From Desulfonema limicola (GTDB lineage: Bacteria > Desulfobacterota > Desulfobacteria > Desulfobacterales > Desulfosalsimonadaceae): DNA of 7,014 bases. Numbering within the stretch: the stretch's first letter is position 1; each line of letters opens with the position of its first letter. The DNA is taken from assembly GCA_020722245.1 (NCBI GenBank), contig DYLE01000127.1:1-7014 (forward strand), in the 5' to 3' direction. Under the pieces are notes generated by a model that was given only the letters and a program-made list of their open reading frames with translations, had not been told where the DNA came from and made no database searches. Made by a program: the position numbers and the translations under genes. Below are positions 5,301 to 7,014 of the stretch, piece by piece.

Positions 5301-6896
5301 TCAGTGAATCTGACCGGTTTTTTCGATTACGATTTCAGGATCAAGGTGATAGCCGATTCGGGCGCCTGAGATTTCCACCGACGAATTGTTTTTCGGAAAC
5401 GCCACTCCCTTCGAAAAATAAAGCCGTATGCTTTTCCCCTTCCCATAAAACAACCGTCCGTCCTCGTATGTCCCGGAAAGTTTGCCGATGACCTCGTTTC
5501 GAAGATGCGGGGCGGAAAGATCATCCACAGGCGGGTATAAAAGGTATGGAGACATGCTCACCGGCCCACCGACCTGCTTGATTCCAGTCAGGTCGGTGAC
5601 TTCCAGGTTTCCGTAATCCCGGTTTAAACCGGTCACGGTCAGGTCGTACACCCTACCTGTCTCCAGCTCGTCCGCAACCTGATAAACATAGATCGCCCGG
5701 CCGTTTTTTTGTTTGATCACGGCGTTTTCCCCGTTTTTATAGATCACCACGCAGTTTGTAACGCGGCCGTTGACCTTGCCTGTATTGATCTCATATAACC
5801 CTGCAATGGAAACGGGAGTCGCCTCTGGCATGAAGGGGGTGTTCGCTGAAGCAAATTTAAAGGCGTCCGTGGTAAACCAGGCAAAAACCGGCAGATGGTC
5901 GGAATACCCCTCTCCCAGATGACGGCCCCGGCCGTTCTCCTGCTGCCACCGGTAAATCCTATTCCCGTAAAACAAATAATCCGGATCAAACCGATCAAAG
6001 GAGTTGTCGATGTAGGAGATCCCCTTTTCGTCATACATGGCGCTGGAAAGAAGGATGCTGTCTGGGCTGTTTTTTTCCCCAAAAAACTCCGTTGACCAGC
6101 GCCTCTTTTCGGGGAGTTCAAGCCAGAGGTTATAAAGGTAGGGACGCCCCTTTCGGCGGATCAGAGTGGTTTCATCTATCAAACAATCCCCCTCCAGGGT
6201 GGCCAGGACGTGGTTGATTCCGGTGATCCCGCCGGTGTCATTCAAACGTTTCTCGCCTTTAAAGCTCCGGTACTCGTCGTAATCCGAGTTGAAGTCACCG
6301 GTCACTATGAACTCGGCCGAGGGTCCCAGAGACCCGATGCTTGCGGCAAGCGCCCGGGCATATGCGATGCGCATGCTCTCGGGGCCGGTTTTGGATTTCC
6401 AGTGATTGATATAGACGATCAAAAAAACCCCTTCAATGCTCAAGGTCAGCTTCAGAATGCCACGATGCCCTGCGCCTCCCGAGTAAATTTCCTGTTGCGA
6501 TACCACGGCAAACCGCGACAAGGCAGCACAGCGCACAGTTGAAGAACCTTCCTGAGCGATCGCCGTATAAGGATATCCCTTCTGAAAACGGCTCAGCCTT
6601 CTGTTTAAGAGCGAAAGAGCCTCCTCTGACTCGATTTCCTGCAAGCAGACGATATCCGCATCAAGATCCGCAAGCACCCTCGCAATACGGCTCAGCTTGA
6701 TATCCAGCATCTCCTGATTCCAGCCCGAAGGGCCGTTCGGAACATAGTCGGAATACTCCGTGCCATGTGTTTTAAGATCAAACAGGTTCTCTACGTTATA
6801 ACTTGCGATCTTAAAGGTTTTCGCATGCCCTGATGAAAAACCAAGGATAAGGAGGGTGCAGAAGACGAAAACCGCTGGTTTAATGAGCCTTCTCAT
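5301..6896 (-). CDS. Exported endonuclease/exonuclease/phosphatase-fold protein with C-terminal OB-like region
   Basis: This encodes 531 residues. The N-terminus is a signal peptide (MRRLIKPAVFVFCTLLILGF then SSGHA, likely cleaved near residue 26). The DNase I-like EEP domain (about 28-345) has a full set of active-site motifs: SYNVENLFD (Asn34), DIVCLQEIES (Glu87), YINHWKSK (Asn164, His165), VTGDFNSD (Asp201, Asn203) and YSDHLPVF (Asp333, His334). The family uses metal ions to cleave phosphodiester or phosphomonoester bonds; the substrate could be DNA, RNA, nucleotides or phospholipid head groups. A further region of about 170 residues has two beta-rich blocks resembling OB folds (about 363-442 and 465-531). 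The frame extends to an ATG at 6935, but the ATG at 6894-6896 starts a normal signal peptide, so I prefer it; neither has a strong ribosome binding site. A -10-like TAGAAT (plus 6955-6960) lies upstream. Nothing shows cotranscription with its neighbours. Confidence 0.85.
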   Translation of the reverse strand: MRRLIKPAVFVFCTLLILGFSSGHAKTFKIASYNVENLFDLKTHGTEYSDYVPNGPSGWNQEMLDIKLSRIARVLADLDADIVCLQEIESEEALSLLNRRLSRFQKGYPYTAIAQEGSSTVRCAALSRFAVVSQQEIYSGGAGHRGILKLTLSIEGVFLIVYINHWKSKTGPESMRIAYARALAASIGSLGPSAEFIVTGDFNSDYDEYRSFKGEKRLNDTGGITGINHVLATLEGDCLIDETTLIRRKGRPYLYNLWLELPEKRRWSTEFFGEKNSPDSILLSSAMYDEKGISYIDNSFDRFDPDYLFYGNRIYRWQQENGRGRHLGEGYSDHLPVFAWFTTDAFKFASANTPFMPEATPVSIAGLYEINTGKVNGRVTNCVVIYKNGENAVIKQKNGRAIYVYQVADELETGRVYDLTVTGLNRDYGNLEVTDLTGIKQVGGPVSMSPYLLYPPVDDLSAPHLRNEVIGKLSGTYEDGRLFYGKGKSIRLYFSKGVAFPKNNSSVEISGARIGYHLDPEIVIEKTGQIH

Positions 6897-6978
6897 CGCT
6901 TGAAATCGTCCGGTTGCAACATTCTTCGATGGCAATTTGCCGGTAAGATGTAAAATTCTATGTTAGCAATAAATAGAT

Positions 6979-7014
6979 TTGTCCGGTTTTAAAACACATG
7001 AGTTGTCCGGTTTT
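6979..7014. repeat. Direct repeat TTGTCCGGTTTT at the right edge
   Basis: TTGTCCGGTTTT occurs at 6979-6990 and again at 7003-7014, a period of 24 bases, and the second copy runs into the window end. Between them is AAAACACATGAG. Repeated short motifs beginning TGT are seen at the ends of some insertion sequences, including IS21-like ones, and paired direct repeats also serve as regulator sites. They lie about 85-120 bases upstream of the exported EEP protein start. The sequence does not decide between these options. Confidence 0.6.

Noticed and set aside
6897..6935. Upstream ATG at 6935 for the EEP gene
   Set aside because: It has no ribosome binding site, adds 13 residues before an otherwise normal signal peptide, and would leave almost no leader after the candidate -10 at 6955-6960.

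Overview
The window looks like chromosomal DNA from a Gram-negative bacterium, most likely a Desulfobacterota (delta-proteobacterial) lineage. The taxonomic hint comes from three things: the style of the intergenic repeats (CCACAGAG arms with heptamer GAAGGYA arrays, and CTAAAGT-type short tandem repeats), a small membrane-anchored protein ending in an IWSEILSPP motif, and a NfeD/NfeD/FloA cluster. This is inference from pattern recognition and no database search was possible. All five well-supported protein genes lie on the minus strand. I see no rRNA, tRNA, CRISPR array, transposase or phage gene.

Layout from the left. Positions 1-397 hold no gene I can support; there is a possible leftward promoter at 103-131. 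A dispersed hairpin repeat (copy A, 398-494) follows. It abuts the end of a small single-pass membrane protein of unknown function (504-1046). An intergenic stretch with short CTAAA-type repeats (about 1090-1183) separates that gene from the core of the window, a three-gene operon read right to left. The operon comprises a long NfeD with a ClpP-like membrane serine protease domain (2704-4176), a short NfeD (2204-2704) and the flotillin-like FloA (1211-2200). The junctions are tight: a 1-base overlap (TGATG) and a 3-base gap, with the ribosome binding sites inside the preceding genes. A candidate promoter with a perfect TTGACA box sits at 4236-4264.

To the right lies a TVP38/DedA-like (VTT) membrane protein (4318-4983). 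A second, longer copy of the dispersed repeat (copy B, 5000-5154) sits directly upstream of it. That repeat is open in frame with the gene and creates a false N-terminal extension of 61 residues. The last gene (5301-6896) encodes an exported endonuclease/exonuclease/phosphatase-fold protein with an intact active site and an extra C-terminal region that resembles OB folds. At the right edge a 12-base direct repeat (TTGTCCGGTTTT) occurs twice and is cut by the window end.

Functionally, the operon is a membrane-organisation module. FloA forms membrane-associated scaffolds, and NfeD proteins are its usual genomic and physical partners. The VTT protein is also membrane-embedded, and the nuclease-like protein is exported, so the genes share an envelope theme, but nothing in the sequence links the outer genes to the operon. 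The window is mostly ordinary. Its best leads are the repeats and how they reshape gene starts, rather than a clear new system.
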